Shown: piece after piece, positions 33,582 through 42,791 of the stretch
How the letters are laid out: every line of letters begins with the position of its first letter
Position numbering within the stretch: the stretch's first letter is position 1
Source of the DNA: Leptotrichia shahii
GTDB lineage: Bacteria > Fusobacteriota > Fusobacteriia > Fusobacteriales > Leptotrichiaceae
DNA: 64,000 nucleotides
Direction: 5' to 3'
Assembly (NCBI RefSeq): GCF_008327825.1
Contig: NZ_AP019827.1
Span: forward strand, 1,302,001 to 1,366,000
Program-made: the position numbers and the translations under genes
The notes under the pieces: generated by a model
What the model was told of the DNA's origin: nothing
The model's input: only the letters and a program-made list of their open reading frames with translations
The model's database searches: none

Positions 33582-35201
33582 TTGATTTCAACAAGTAATT
33601 TATCTGTCCAGTTTGGTGGACGAAAACTTTTTGATGAAGTGAATATTAAATTTACAGAGGGGAACTGTTACGGTATTATTGGACCGAACGGAGCTGGAAA
33701 ATCCACATTTTTAAAAGTTCTAACTGGAGAACTTGACTCTACTTCGGGAGAAGTTATTGTAGAAAAAAATAAAAGACTGTCATTTTTAAAACAGGACCAC
33801 TTTGCCTATGAAGATGAGGAAGTGCTAAATGTAGTAATGATGGGACACGCAAAATTATATGATATTATGCTGCAAAAAAATGCTTTATACGCAAAAACTG
33901 AATTTACAGAAGAAGATGGAAATTTGGCGGCTGAACTTGAAGGAGAATTTGCAGAGCTGGACGGCTGGGAAGCTGAAACAAATGCTGAAAAATTTCTAAT
34001 TGGATTAGGAATTCCCGCTGAAATGCACCACAAGCTGATGAAAGAATTAACAGAGCCTGAAAAGGTAAAAGTGCTGCTTGCACAGGCTATTTTTGGAAAT
34101 CCTGATATTCTGTTGCTAGATGAGCCTACAAACGGACTTGACTTGCATGCAGTAAAATGGTTAGAAGATTTTCTAATGGAACTGGAAAATACTACTGTAC
34201 TTGTCGTTTCACACGATAGACATTTTTTAAACAAAGTTTGTACTCACATTGCCGACATTGATTACGGAAAAATTAAAATGTTCGTTGGGAACTATGATTT
34301 CTGGTATGAATCAAATCAATTAATGCAAGAATTAATTAGAAACCAAAATAAAAAAATGGAGCAAAAGAAAAAGGAACTGCAAGACTTTATTGCACGTTTC
34401 TCTGCCAACGCCTCAAAATCAAAACAGGCTACTAGCCGTAAAAAGCAACTGGAAAAATTACAATTTGAAGATATGCAGGTTTCCAACAGAAAATATCCAT
34501 ATATTGAGTTCAAGCCTGAGAGGGAAGCTGGAAACAATATGTTAAAAGTTGAGAACTTAACAAAAACTGTTGATGGCGAAAAAATCCTTGACAATATTTC
34601 ATTTACGATAAATACTGGAGATAAAGTTGTAATTTTGTCAAAAAACGATATAGCCAAAACTACTCTTTTCCAAATTTTAGCTGACGAGCTAGAACCTGAT
34701 TCTGGAAAGGTTGAATGGGGAGTTACAACTTCACAAAGCTATTTTCCAAAAGATAACTCAGAATATTTTGAGAATGTCGACTTGTCACTAATTGACTGGC
34801 TAAGACAATTTTCAGAAGATCAACATGAAGAATATGTACGTGGATTTTTAGGAAGAATGTTATTCTCAGGAGAAGAGGCAAGAAAAAAGGCAAAAGTGCT
34901 TTCTGGAGGGGAAAAAGTCCGTTGTATGCTTTCAAAAATGATGCTATCCAATGCAAATGTCCTATTATTAGACAACCCAACAGATCACTTGGATCTTGAA
35001 GCAATTACATCGCTTAATAAATCGCTGGAAAGATTTGACGGAACAATTTTATTTACAACACACGACCACGAATTTATTCAGACAATTGCAAATAAAATCA
35101 TTGAAATTACACCAAAAGGAATTTTGGAAAAAGAAATGGAATATGATGATTATTTGAACGATGAAACTGTTGAAGCAAGACTTAAAGAATTGTATAGTTA
35201 G
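33582..35201 (+). CDS. ABC-F family ATPase (YkpA/YbiT-like translation factor)
   Basis: 539 residues, two ABC domains and no membrane helix; ABC-F proteins act on the ribosome. TTG start (33582-33584) after AAGGAGG. First domain: Walker A GPNGAGKST (about 36-44), signature region 'LTEPEKVKVLLAQ' (degenerate compared with LSGGE), Walker B 'ILLLDEP'. A charged linker follows (about 245-300; 'KKMEQKKKELQ'). Second domain: intact signature 'LSGGEKVRC' and 'LLLDNP', but Walker A reads 'LSKNDIAKTT', missing the usual glycines. The 'AKTT' form and 'YFPKDNSEYF' resemble YkpA. Each site keeps part of the consensus. Confidence 0.88.
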   Translation: MISTSNLSVQFGGRKLFDEVNIKFTEGNCYGIIGPNGAGKSTFLKVLTGELDSTSGEVIVEKNKRLSFLKQDHFAYEDEEVLNVVMMGHAKLYDIMLQKNALYAKTEFTEEDGNLAAELEGEFAELDGWEAETNAEKFLIGLGIPAEMHHKLMKELTEPEKVKVLLAQAIFGNPDILLLDEPTNGLDLHAVKWLEDFLMELENTTVLVVSHDRHFLNKVCTHIADIDYGKIKMFVGNYDFWYESNQLMQELIRNQNKKMEQKKKELQDFIARFSANASKSKQATSRKKQLEKLQFEDMQVSNRKYPYIEFKPEREAGNNMLKVENLTKTVDGEKILDNISFTINTGDKVVILSKNDIAKTTLFQILADELEPDSGKVEWGVTTSQSYFPKDNSEYFENVDLSLIDWLRQFSEDQHEEYVRGFLGRMLFSGEEARKKAKVLSGGEKVRCMLSKMMLSNANVLLLDNPTDHLDLEAITSLNKSLERFDGTILFTTHDHEFIQTIANKIIEITPKGILEKEMEYDDYLNDETVEARLKELYS

Positions 35202-35485
35202 TAACTTTTTATTGTACCTATATTATTTCCCATTTAAACAGCAGACTGGTTATAAATTTCTTTGCAAAGGGTAAGAACCCTTGCTGTTAAATAATATAAA
35301 ATATAACTTCTCTTTAATTTAATAAAAAAGCAAATATCTAAAAATAGCAGGATTTTTAATTTTTCCTGCCATTTTTTTATTCTCTTATTTCTTTCTTAAT
35401 TTTTTACTTGCTTTGATAAATTATATAACTCTAAGAATTAAATTTTTTTCCATTTATCAACTTTTGATAGTTAATCAAAAATATC

Positions 35486-35953
35486 TTACTTTTTAGCTAC
35501 TTGATTGCTATAAATATAACCGTATTCATTTCCATTATATTTTATGTAATACCAGTCATCATCTGTCTTGCTTATTGCATAAACTATTTGTCCAGTTTTT
35601 AATCTAGATTTTATTGTAGATTTTGTTGTTGGCTTTTCTCTTATGTTGCTGTAACCTTCGCTTGAAGTTATAATAAGTTTTCCAACTATTTCCTTTAACT
35701 GACTATTATGAATATAACCAGTAAATGTTTTTTTTATATCACTGTTGTAATATGTCACTTTATGCCATTCACCTGATTTTTCATTACTTTCTAGTATATT
35801 TCCATTTTTAATAGTTTCAATAACTTTTGAATCAGTACCTGCGGCTTGTCGTATATTAATTGCATTGTCTTTTGATGATGTTATGAAAGTCGCACCCATT
35901 GAAATAGCACTAAAAATTACAGATAAAATTGAAACTAAAAATATCTTTTTCAT
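35486..35953 (-). CDS. Secreted protein with two bacterial SH3 domains
   Basis: 155 residues. Signal peptide with cleavage likely after 'SAISMGA' (about residue 21). Two SH3b repeats follow, each with the 'NIRQ/NIREKP' start: about 32-90 and 98-155. SH3b domains usually bind cell-wall peptides. There is no catalytic domain, so it may be an anchoring or sensor protein. It has its own promoter (36017-36044). Confidence 0.82.
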   Translation of the reverse strand: MKKIFLVSILSVIFSAISMGATFITSSKDNAINIRQAAGTDSKVIETIKNGNILESNEKSGEWHKVTYYNSDIKKTFTGYIHNSQLKEIVGKLIITSSEGYSNIREKPTTKSTIKSRLKTGQIVYAISKTDDDWYYIKYNGNEYGYIYSNQVAKK

Positions 35954-36016
35954 AAAAAATCACTCCTTAAAGGTTAAAATTTTTATTTATATATAATACT
36001 TGTTGTTCTCAATAAT

Positions 36017-36044
36017 ATTATAACCTATTTTTTTGATTTTGCAA
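36017..36044 (-). promoter_or_regulatory. Promoter of the SH3-domain gene
   Basis: Minus strand: TTGCAA (36044-36039), 16-bp spacer, TATAAT (36022-36017), about 65 bp before the start codon. Confidence 0.6.
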
Positions 36045-36133
36045 ATAAAAACTATAAAAAATATAATATTTTTTAAATTAATTTCAAAAAATAATATAAT
36101 ATAAAATTTACAAATAACTATAAATTTTGTTTT

Positions 36134-36556
36134 TTAAAAATTTTCTAAAGCAAAAGAATACGGCAACAATTTCTCCAATGAAGTTATTTTATATTTTCCA
36201 TCTTTATTTGCTAAAATGATAACTGTATCTTTATCCGAAAACTCTTTCATTACTTGCCTGCACGCTCCGCAAGGGCTAATTGGCTCAGGAGTATTTCCTG
36301 TTACGACAAGCAGTTTTATTTTTTTCATACCTTCTGTAACTGCTGTTGTAATCGCATTACGCTCTGCACAAAGCGTCAATCCATAAGAGGCATTTTCAAC
36401 GTTAATCCCCTTATATTTTTTCCCATTATTGTCAATTAGCAATGCTGCGACAGGAAATTTAGAATAAGGAACGTATGCTCTTTCCAATAAGAGATTCGCT
36501 TCATCAATATAATTTAATATTTCTTTTTTCTCTTCATCAAAATTTATTAAATTCAT
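36134..36556 (-). CDS. cdd: Cytidine deaminase
   Basis: Converts cytidine/deoxycytidine to uridine/deoxyuridine. 140 residues, tetrameric type. Zinc and catalytic residues are in 'LCAERNA' (Cys-Ala-Glu) and 'CGACRQV' (CxxC). N-terminal 'AYVPYSKFPVAA' is the substrate-binding stretch typical of the family. Followed on the minus strand by non-coding DNA and preceded closely by dinB. Confidence 0.95.
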   Translation of the reverse strand: MNLINFDEEKKEILNYIDEANLLLERAYVPYSKFPVAALLIDNNGKKYKGINVENASYGLTLCAERNAITTAVTEGMKKIKLLVVTGNTPEPISPCGACRQVMKEFSDKDTVIILANKDGKYKITSLEKLLPYSFALENF

Positions 36557-36594
36557 CTATTTCACTTCCTATTGTATAAATTTTTTATATATTT

Positions 36595-37686
36595 TTATTT
36601 TAGATCATTGAACGAAAGTTGAACCACATTACTTTTTAGAATCGAACTCAGCTGAACTCCAATAAGCCGTACTTCGTCCTTTTTTTCAAAAAATTCTAAA
36701 TTTTCAAGAGTTGCCTCATATATTGTATTTACATTATTTGTCGCACTTTTCAAAGTTTTTGAGCGGGTATGTGTTGAAAAATTAGAATATCTAATTTTTA
36801 TTGTGACTGTTTTGGCAAATTCATTTTTCTCAATAAGTTTATCACTTAGTCTTTTAGACTGTCTCTTTAATTCAGCGTGTAGTACCAAAATATCATTTTC
36901 TTCACGATGAAAAGTAATTTCATGACCATAAGACTGTCTTTTCCTATCTATGTTTATCTCAGAAATATGCAGTCCACGAACAGAATTATACAAGTAATCT
37001 CCCTTACTTTCCCCAAATCTTCTAATTAATTCATTTCTTTCAATTTCATATAATTGAAAAACTTTTGTTATATTAAACAATTCTAACATTTCTCTAGTTT
37101 TTTTTCCAATCCCTGGAATTATTCCCAAATCCTTGTCATAAATATAATCCAAAAAATGATCACGATTTTTAAAAATAAAATAACCATCAGGTTTATCAAT
37201 ATCACTTGCAATTTTGGCACTTATCTTGCTAAAACCAATCCCAACTGAACAAGTTAAACGAGAATTATCATAAATATACCTTTTAAATCTTTTTATAAAT
37301 CTTTCAATTTTTAAAATCTCTTCCTTCTTACTAAGTTCTACATCTTTATTTCTTATAAATTCTGTAATATCAATATATCCCTCATCAACTGAAGTAAACT
37401 CACTTTTTTTTAGAACTTTTTTTATTAATTTCTGTATTCTTCTGCCTTCTTCAAAATAAACACCTTTTCTAAGATTCACAACAATAAGATTTGGACATAA
37501 CCGTTTAGCCTGAATTGTAGGCATAGCAGATCTTATACCGTATTTTCTAGCTTCATAACTGGCAGTCGTAACAACTCCATATCCTATTGCGATAGGTCTT
37601 CCTCGAAGTTCACTATTATCCCGTTGCTCTATTGAGGCAAAAAAGGCATCCATATCATAATGCAAATAAATCTTTTCTTTTTTCAT
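36595..37686 (-). CDS. dinB: DNA polymerase IV
   Basis: Y-family translesion polymerase. Catalytic residues: 'YDMDAFFASIEQ' near the N-terminus and 'SVDEGYID' (family consensus SIDE). HhH segment 'IPGIGKKTREML' and a little-finger domain with 'RSKTLKSATNN' follow. No beta-clamp motif was verified at the C-terminus, which ends 'VVQLSFNDLK'. 363 residues is standard. It shares orientation with cdd, 38 bp apart. Confidence 0.96.
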   Translation of the reverse strand: MKKEKIYLHYDMDAFFASIEQRDNSELRGRPIAIGYGVVTTASYEARKYGIRSAMPTIQAKRLCPNLIVVNLRKGVYFEEGRRIQKLIKKVLKKSEFTSVDEGYIDITEFIRNKDVELSKKEEILKIERFIKRFKRYIYDNSRLTCSVGIGFSKISAKIASDIDKPDGYFIFKNRDHFLDYIYDKDLGIIPGIGKKTREMLELFNITKVFQLYEIERNELIRRFGESKGDYLYNSVRGLHISEINIDRKRQSYGHEITFHREENDILVLHAELKRQSKRLSDKLIEKNEFAKTVTIKIRYSNFSTHTRSKTLKSATNNVNTIYEATLENLEFFEKKDEVRLIGVQLSSILKSNVVQLSFNDLK

Positions 37687-37794
37687 AATTTAAATTTCCT
37701 ATTTTTTTAATTTATTTTCACGTCTGACTTTAATACTAACTCCTAGTTTATCCTTCTATATAAAATTTTTAGCAGCAAACAATTTTACAAAATA

Positions 37795-37836
37795 AATAAA
37801 AAACTATCCTGAGAATGAAAAATCTTCAGGATAGCT
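37795..37836 (-). terminator. Terminator of the HU gene
   Basis: Stem CTATCCTGAA / TCAGGATAG (37834-37825 with 37812-37804) followed on the minus strand by TTTTTTA. Confidence 0.85.
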
Positions 37837-37852
37837 ATTACAAAAAGTTATA

Positions 37853-38134
37853 TTATTTAGCTTCTGCAATTTTATCAGCTAATTTTTTCCCAACTTTGAA
37901 TTTAACTACTTTTTTAGCTTCAATTTTGATTGGAGCACCAGTTGATGGATTTCTTCCTTCTCTAGCTGCTCTTTCTTTTACTTCAAAAGTTCCCCAACCT
38001 ACAAATTGGATATTTTCACCTTTTACTAAAGATTCTTCTGTTGTTTCTAAAAAAGCATTTACCAATTCTTCAGCTCTTTTTTTAGTTTCTCCAGTTGCTT
38101 TTGCATAAGCATCTACAAATTCTTTTTTTGACAT
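37853..38134 (-). CDS. HU-family DNA-binding protein
   Basis: 93 residues, the small dimeric nucleoid protein. The arm region 'GRNPSTGAPIKIEAKKVVKFKVGKKL' at the C-terminal half is diagnostic, as is 'WGTFEVKERAARE'. AGGAG lies just upstream of the ATG. A TTGACA is present about 60 bp upstream (38194-38199) but its -10 partner is ambiguous. Single-gene unit with its own terminator. Confidence 0.96.
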   Translation of the reverse strand: MSKKEFVDAYAKATGETKKRAEELVNAFLETTEESLVKGENIQFVGWGTFEVKERAAREGRNPSTGAPIKIEAKKVVKFKVGKKLADKIAEAK

Positions 38135-38236
38135 TTTATCTCCTCCAAACTTTTTTCATTGTTTATTATATGTTATCACATTTTCAGTATTTGTCAAGGA
38201 TTTCTTAAAATAAAAAAAATATCTTTTTATGTTTTT

Positions 38237-40912
38237 TTAATCATTTCTTCTTCTTGAAATCACTTTTATAATTTCATTAACAACAAACGGAACTAATGAC
38301 AAGCCGATTACCATTCCCCAATGACTTGAATCAATCGCAGTCACTTTAAACATTTGTGCAATACTTGGAATCGAAGTCAAGCCAATTTGTAAAACTATTC
38401 CAATAACAATTGACCCAATTAAAAATTTATTCCCAAAAAATCCCACTTCAAAAATAGTTTTTTTACTATTTCTCATTGACAATGAATAAAACAATTGTGA
38501 GAATGTAAGAACGATAAATGCCATTGTTCTTCCATAAGTCAGAATCTCTCGTGTTGCTGAATTATTTTCTTTTACAAGCGAAATAGATATATTTCCGCTA
38601 TGAATAATTCCCAAATAAAATGCGACAAGTGTAAGTATTCCAATCAACACTCCACCGACAATTGATCTCATTCCTGCACCTTCAGAAAAGAAACTTTCCT
38701 TCGGATTTCTAGGTTTTCTAGCCATAACTTCCTTATCTCCAGGATCCATTCCAAGTGAAATCGCAGGCAATGTGTCAGTTATCAAGTTTACCCATAAAAG
38801 CTGAGTTGCAACTAATGGTATTGCCCAGCCGAATAATGTTGCAATAAATACACACAAAACTTCTCCCAAATTACAAGAAAGTAAAAATATAATTGTTTTT
38901 TTAATATTATTAAAAATATTTCTTCCTTCTTCAATCGCATGAATTATCGTAGTAAAATTGTCATCAGTCAAAATCATGTCACTAGCACCTTTAGAAACAT
39001 CAGTCCCTGTAATTCCCATTGCCACTCCTATATCGGCAAATTTAAGCGACGGTGCATCATTTACTCCATCTCCAGTCATCGAAACGATATTTCCTTGCTC
39101 TTTAAACGCTTTTACAATCTTAACTTTATGCTCAGGCGAAACTCTTGCAAACACCCTATATTTATTCACTTCCTTAGCAAATTTATCATCTGGAATCTCA
39201 TCAATTTCAGCTCCAGTCAAACTTTGACTAATATCTGTCGCAATTCCTAACTCTTTTGCAATTGCAACCGCCGTATTCTTATGATCCCCAGTTATCATAA
39301 TCGGAGTAATTCCAGCCTTTTTAGCTTCTACAATCGAATCTTTCACTTCAGTTCTAGGCGGATCAATCATTCCAACAATTCCAACTACAACCAGATCTTT
39401 TTCCATCTCTTCAGGCGAAATTTGGCTGTCAACATCTTTAAATGCCACTCCAAGCACTCTTAAAGCGTCATCAGACATTTCTTCAGCAACTTTCAATATT
39501 TTATTTTTTTCTTCTTCAGTCAATGGTAAAATTTCTCCATTTACAAGAATTTTATTTGCTCTTGTAAGAATGTTGTCAATCGCACCTTTTGTATGAACTC
39601 TATATTTCCCACCTTCTTCATTAAGTGTCGACATCAATTTTCTGTCTGAATCAAATGGATTTTCAGAAACCCTTTTATATTTAGCATTCAACGCATTTTT
39701 TTCCAGATCAAATTTATTTCCCAATACAATCAGAGCCACTTCTGTTGGATCTCCAATATCCTGTCCATTTTCAACAGATGCATCCGAGCAAAGCACAAAC
39801 GAACGGATTAACTCAGTTTCATCAGCATTCGCCTTTTGTCCATTCTGACTGGAAATATCCCTTAAATTATCCAGAGTATATGTTTTCAAAACTGTCATCT
39901 TATTTTGAGTAAGTGTCCCAGTTTTATCAGAACAAACGATATTTACTGCTCCTAACGTTTCAACAGCAGGTAATTTTCTCACAATTGCATTTTTTTTCGA
40001 CATAGTCTTTACTCCAAGTGAGAGTACGATTGCAACAATCGCAACAAGCCCTTCAGGAATTGCCGCCACAGCCAAACTTATCGCCGTCATAAACATATCG
40101 ACCACTCCTCTTCCTTGAATCAATCCTATAACAAAAATGATTCCGCAAATTACCATTGCTCCATAACCTAGAATTTTTCCTAATTCTTCCAGTTTTATCT
40201 GAAGTGGAGTCAATGTATTGTTATCTTCATCCAAAATTTGTGCAATTTTACCAATTTCTGTATTCATTCCAGTTTCAACTACAACGCCTTCTCCTCTTCC
40301 ATAAGTTGCCATAGTTGACATAAAAGCCATATTTTCCTTATCTCCAATAGGTATTTTTGCATCAGCTGTTATAAAGTTGGCATCTTTTTCACTTGGAACA
40401 GATTCTCCAGTAAGTGCCGACTCTTCAATTTGTAAATTGGCACTTTCAATAAGTCTAACATCTGCTGGAATAAATCTCCCCGCATCAATTATTAAAATAT
40501 CTCCCGGTACCAGTTCTTCGGAATTAACTTCAATAACTTCCCCATTTCTTCTAACCAAGCTCTTAGGTGTAGTCATTTGCTGTAACGCTTCCAGCGCCTT
40601 TTCCGCTTTAGATTCCTGCACAACTCCAACTATCGCGTTTATAAGGACTACTGCTAAAATTATCAAAGCATCAGCTATCCCATCCTTTCCATGTGCAACA
40701 ATATTAATCACAGCCGCACCAATTAGCACATAAATAAGCATATCCTGAAGCTGTGCTAAAAACAATTGCAGCAAACTTTTTTTCGGCTTTCCTTTTAATT
40801 TATTAGGTCCATATTTGTCCAGGCGATTTTTTACTTCTTCCGTTGAAAGTCCCGTTTCTGAAGAAACATTCAACTCTTTCAAAACATCTTTTGATGATTT
40901 AGTAAACCACAT
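38237..40912 (-). CDS. Calcium-type cation-transporting P-type ATPase (P2)
   Basis: 891 residues with the whole P2-ATPase plan: N-terminal cation ATPase domain ('LNVSSETGLSTEEVKNRL'), actuator TGES in 'ALTGESVPSE', phosphorylation site DKTGTLTQNKM, hinge 'TGDGVNDAPSLK', and ten membrane helices including a C-terminal four-helix block. Helix 4 contains 'AAIPEGLVA' (PEGL), the ion-binding form of SERCA/PMCA-like pumps. Calcium export is the usual role, but sodium or manganese cannot be excluded. Stands alone between the HU gene and the envelope cluster. Confidence 0.9.
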   Translation of the reverse strand: MWFTKSSKDVLKELNVSSETGLSTEEVKNRLDKYGPNKLKGKPKKSLLQLFLAQLQDMLIYVLIGAAVINIVAHGKDGIADALIILAVVLINAIVGVVQESKAEKALEALQQMTTPKSLVRRNGEVIEVNSEELVPGDILIIDAGRFIPADVRLIESANLQIEESALTGESVPSEKDANFITADAKIPIGDKENMAFMSTMATYGRGEGVVVETGMNTEIGKIAQILDEDNNTLTPLQIKLEELGKILGYGAMVICGIIFVIGLIQGRGVVDMFMTAISLAVAAIPEGLVAIVAIVLSLGVKTMSKKNAIVRKLPAVETLGAVNIVCSDKTGTLTQNKMTVLKTYTLDNLRDISSQNGQKANADETELIRSFVLCSDASVENGQDIGDPTEVALIVLGNKFDLEKNALNAKYKRVSENPFDSDRKLMSTLNEEGGKYRVHTKGAIDNILTRANKILVNGEILPLTEEEKNKILKVAEEMSDDALRVLGVAFKDVDSQISPEEMEKDLVVVGIVGMIDPPRTEVKDSIVEAKKAGITPIMITGDHKNTAVAIAKELGIATDISQSLTGAEIDEIPDDKFAKEVNKYRVFARVSPEHKVKIVKAFKEQGNIVSMTGDGVNDAPSLKFADIGVAMGITGTDVSKGASDMILTDDNFTTIIHAIEEGRNIFNNIKKTIIFLLSCNLGEVLCVFIATLFGWAIPLVATQLLWVNLITDTLPAISLGMDPGDKEVMARKPRNPKESFFSEGAGMRSIVGGVLIGILTLVAFYLGIIHSGNISISLVKENNSATREILTYGRTMAFIVLTFSQLFYSLSMRNSKKTIFEVGFFGNKFLIGSIVIGIVLQIGLTSIPSIAQMFKVTAIDSSHWGMVIGLSLVPFVVNEIIKVISRRRND

Positions 40913-41002
40913 ATTTTATCCTACCTCTTCTTTCTTAAAATCTTTGTAAATATTATACACTAAAATTCGATTTATTTCACTATAATTTTAAAATTTTTCC
41001 AT

Positions 41003-41049
41003 AAAAAAAATTGTCTAATCGTTTCAGCAAAGAAATAACTAGACAATTT
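41003..41049 (-). terminator. Terminator of the envelope-protein cluster
   Basis: Stem AAATTGTCTA / TAGACAATTT (41049-41040 and 41017-41008), then T(6+) on the minus strand, just after the OmpA-like gene. Confidence 0.85.
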
Positions 41050-41059
41050 ATAATTATTA

Positions 41060-41587
41060 CTATTTTGTAGCTTTAAATTCAATTCTTCTGTTTTCAAATC
41101 TTCCTTGTTCAGTATCATTCGGAGCGATTGGTTCAGATTCCCCTCTTGATTCTACACCTAAAATTCTTGCAGGGTCTAATCCAAATTCTAACAATTTATC
41201 TCTAACTGCTATTGCCCTTCTCATACCTAAAGCCATATTATATGCATCAGAACCTTTAGAATCTGTATGTCCTATAATTGTTAATTTGAAATCATTTTGT
41301 TCAGCATAGTCTTTAACATTTCTTAATAATTCAAAGTATTGAGGTTTAACTACTGATTTATCAAAATCAAAGTTCAATCTTCCAGAATCAAATACCCAAA
41401 CATCATCTTTCTTAGGTTCTGGAACTGGCTCTGGAATCGGTTCTGGAGCTGGTTCTTCTAACTCAAGAGCATTAATTCTAATTGTATTCTCTCTCATTTG
41501 AGTAGTTGTCAGCCTTCTTGCCATCAATGGTGAAGCAACTAACAACCCTAATGCAATTATTGTTGTTGTTGTTGATCGTCTACCCAT
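41060..41587 (-). CDS. OmpA-family peptidoglycan-binding outer-membrane protein
   Basis: 175 residues. The N-terminal signal has an unusual Thr-run (RRSTTTTIIALGLL), probably cleaved after 'PLMA'. A Pro/Glu-rich linker (about 45-62) leads to an OmpA C-terminal domain with 'LNFDFDKSVVKP', 'IIGHTDSKGSDAYN' and 'NRRIEFKATK', which binds diaminopimelate of peptidoglycan. There is no N-terminal barrel. The start region overlaps the preceding lipoprotein gene by 31 bp, in a stretch of CAA repeats read in two frames. Last gene of the cluster. Confidence 0.88.
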   Translation of the reverse strand: MGRRSTTTTIIALGLLVASPLMARRLTTTQMRENTIRINALELEEPAPEPIPEPVPEPKKDDVWVFDSGRLNFDFDKSVVKPQYFELLRNVKDYAEQNDFKLTIIGHTDSKGSDAYNMALGMRRAIAVRDKLLEFGLDPARILGVESRGESEPIAPNDTEQGRFENRRIEFKATK

Positions 41588-41757
41588 TTTTCAGCCTCTC
41601 TTTCTAATGATCTATATTTTTGGCTACCTGGATTTGGTTTATTTTCATCTAAATAATCTTCAATATGATTCAATCTAGTTGTATTATAATCTACTAATTT
41701 TGCATTTGTACAAGACAAAGCTCCTAATCCTACTAATATTAATGCTAACTTTTTCAT
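41557..41757 (-). CDS. Small lipoprotein
   Basis: 66 residues. Lipoprotein signal with lipobox 'ALSC' (Cys16), then a short charged helix ('RLNHIEDYLDENKPNPGSQKYRSLEREAEKW') ending in five glutamines. No family recognised. The five-Gln tail is encoded by a CAA run that the following OmpA-like gene reads as Thr. Between two exported proteins it is probably an envelope helper. Confidence 0.75.
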   Translation of the reverse strand: MKKLALILVGLGALSCTNAKLVDYNTTRLNHIEDYLDENKPNPGSQKYRSLEREAEKWVDDQQQQQ

Positions 41758-41835
41758 ATTTCTAATTTCCTTTCTAATTCATCCAAATTTATTTTTGAAA
41801 TTTTTTAATCAATTACTATATTACAGTATAACTTT

Positions 41836-42324
41836 CTAGTTCATTTTCTCTTGGATAGCATCCAATCTTTGTTCCATTTGATCCAACATTTCATTTGTTT
41901 TATGGAATTTTTCAATATTGCTATTAATTTGATCTACTCTTTTTCTAATTCTTTGAATTTCTACATCCATCATTTTACTTTCAGACATATTTTTTCTTTG
42001 AGCTCTTATTTCTCTTGTTTTTGTTTTTCTTTGTTGAGCTGCTTCTTTAGCTTTTTCTGCTCTTTCTTGTGCCTGTGCCCTAGCAGCTTCAGCCTTTTGA
42101 CGTGCATCTTCACTTGTAGCTGGTGTTACAGTTTCTTCAACTGGAACTACTATAACTTCTTCTTCTACAACGCCTTTTGCTGCTTCTTTAGCTTGTTGAG
42201 CTTGTCTTTGCTTAGCCACTTTGACTAGTCTTTGCACTGCGGCATCAGTATCTTTTTGAGCTGAGAATGATAATTGACTTATTGCCAAAACCATTACCGC
42301 TGCTAATCCTAATATTTTTTTCAT
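41836..42324 (-). CDS. Exported coiled-coil protein
   Basis: 162 residues. Signal peptide (cleavage likely after 'LSFSA', about residue 22). An acidic Val/Glu/Pro stretch (about 50-68) separates an Ala/Gln-rich helix from a long charged coiled coil ('ARAQAQERAEKAKEAAQQRK', then 'RIRKRVDQINSNIEKF' to the end). No enzyme motif. It shares length class and setting with FadA-like proteins but not their sequence pattern. Confidence 0.7.
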   Translation of the reverse strand: MKKILGLAAVMVLAISQLSFSAQKDTDAAVQRLVKVAKQRQAQQAKEAAKGVVEEEVIVVPVEETVTPATSEDARQKAEAARAQAQERAEKAKEAAQQRKTKTREIRAQRKNMSESKMMDVEIQRIRKRVDQINSNIEKFHKTNEMLDQMEQRLDAIQEKMN

Positions 42325-42385
42325 TGATTTTCCTTTCTAAATATCATTAAATGTTATTTTGGTTTAAATAATTGAATTGGCTTAA

Positions 42386-42769
42386 TTATTTAACTTTTCT
42401 TGTTTTTTTAGGACTATTTTTAACACCGTCTCTTCCAAGAACACTATCAAATTCTCCTAATTCTTTTTCTTCTCTCTGCACACTTCTTACTACTCTTTCG
42501 TAAAAATCCACTCTAGCTGCTGCTTTAGCTGCATTGTATTCAAGTTTTTCAATTGATGATTTTGGCTTAACTCTTTCTTTTTCTTCAACTACTCCATCTT
42601 CATCTATTGTTACTAATTTTTCTGTTGTCATTTCACGCTCTTTTGGAGCTTTTAAACTTTTATAGTAATCTTCTCTAGCTTGTTTTAACGCTTGCTGTGC
42701 AGAATCTGCCATCATTGGAACAGATAATGCAGCTACTATCCCACACAATAATATTTTTTTTGCTTTCAT
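42386..42769 (-). CDS. Small exported helical protein
   Basis: 127 residues. Signal peptide ending near 'PMMA' (residue 21). Mature part is a charged helical protein ('QQALKQAREDYYKSL', 'AARVDFYERVVRSVQREEKEL') with a basic C-terminus. No family recognised. Gene order and spacing (23 bp after the FadA-like gene) suggest a shared transcript and envelope role. Confidence 0.65.
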   Translation of the reverse strand: MKAKKILLCGIVAALSVPMMADSAQQALKQAREDYYKSLKAPKEREMTTEKLVTIDEDGVVEEKERVKPKSSIEKLEYNAAKAAARVDFYERVVRSVQREEKELGEFDSVLGRDGVKNSPKKTRKVK

Positions 42770-42791
42770 CCTTTAATTACCATTCCTTTCA

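Noticed and set aside
40377-40733. 118-residue plus-strand ORF opposite the P-type ATPase
   Set aside because: Antisense shadow of a well-supported gene; no promoter or ribosome site.
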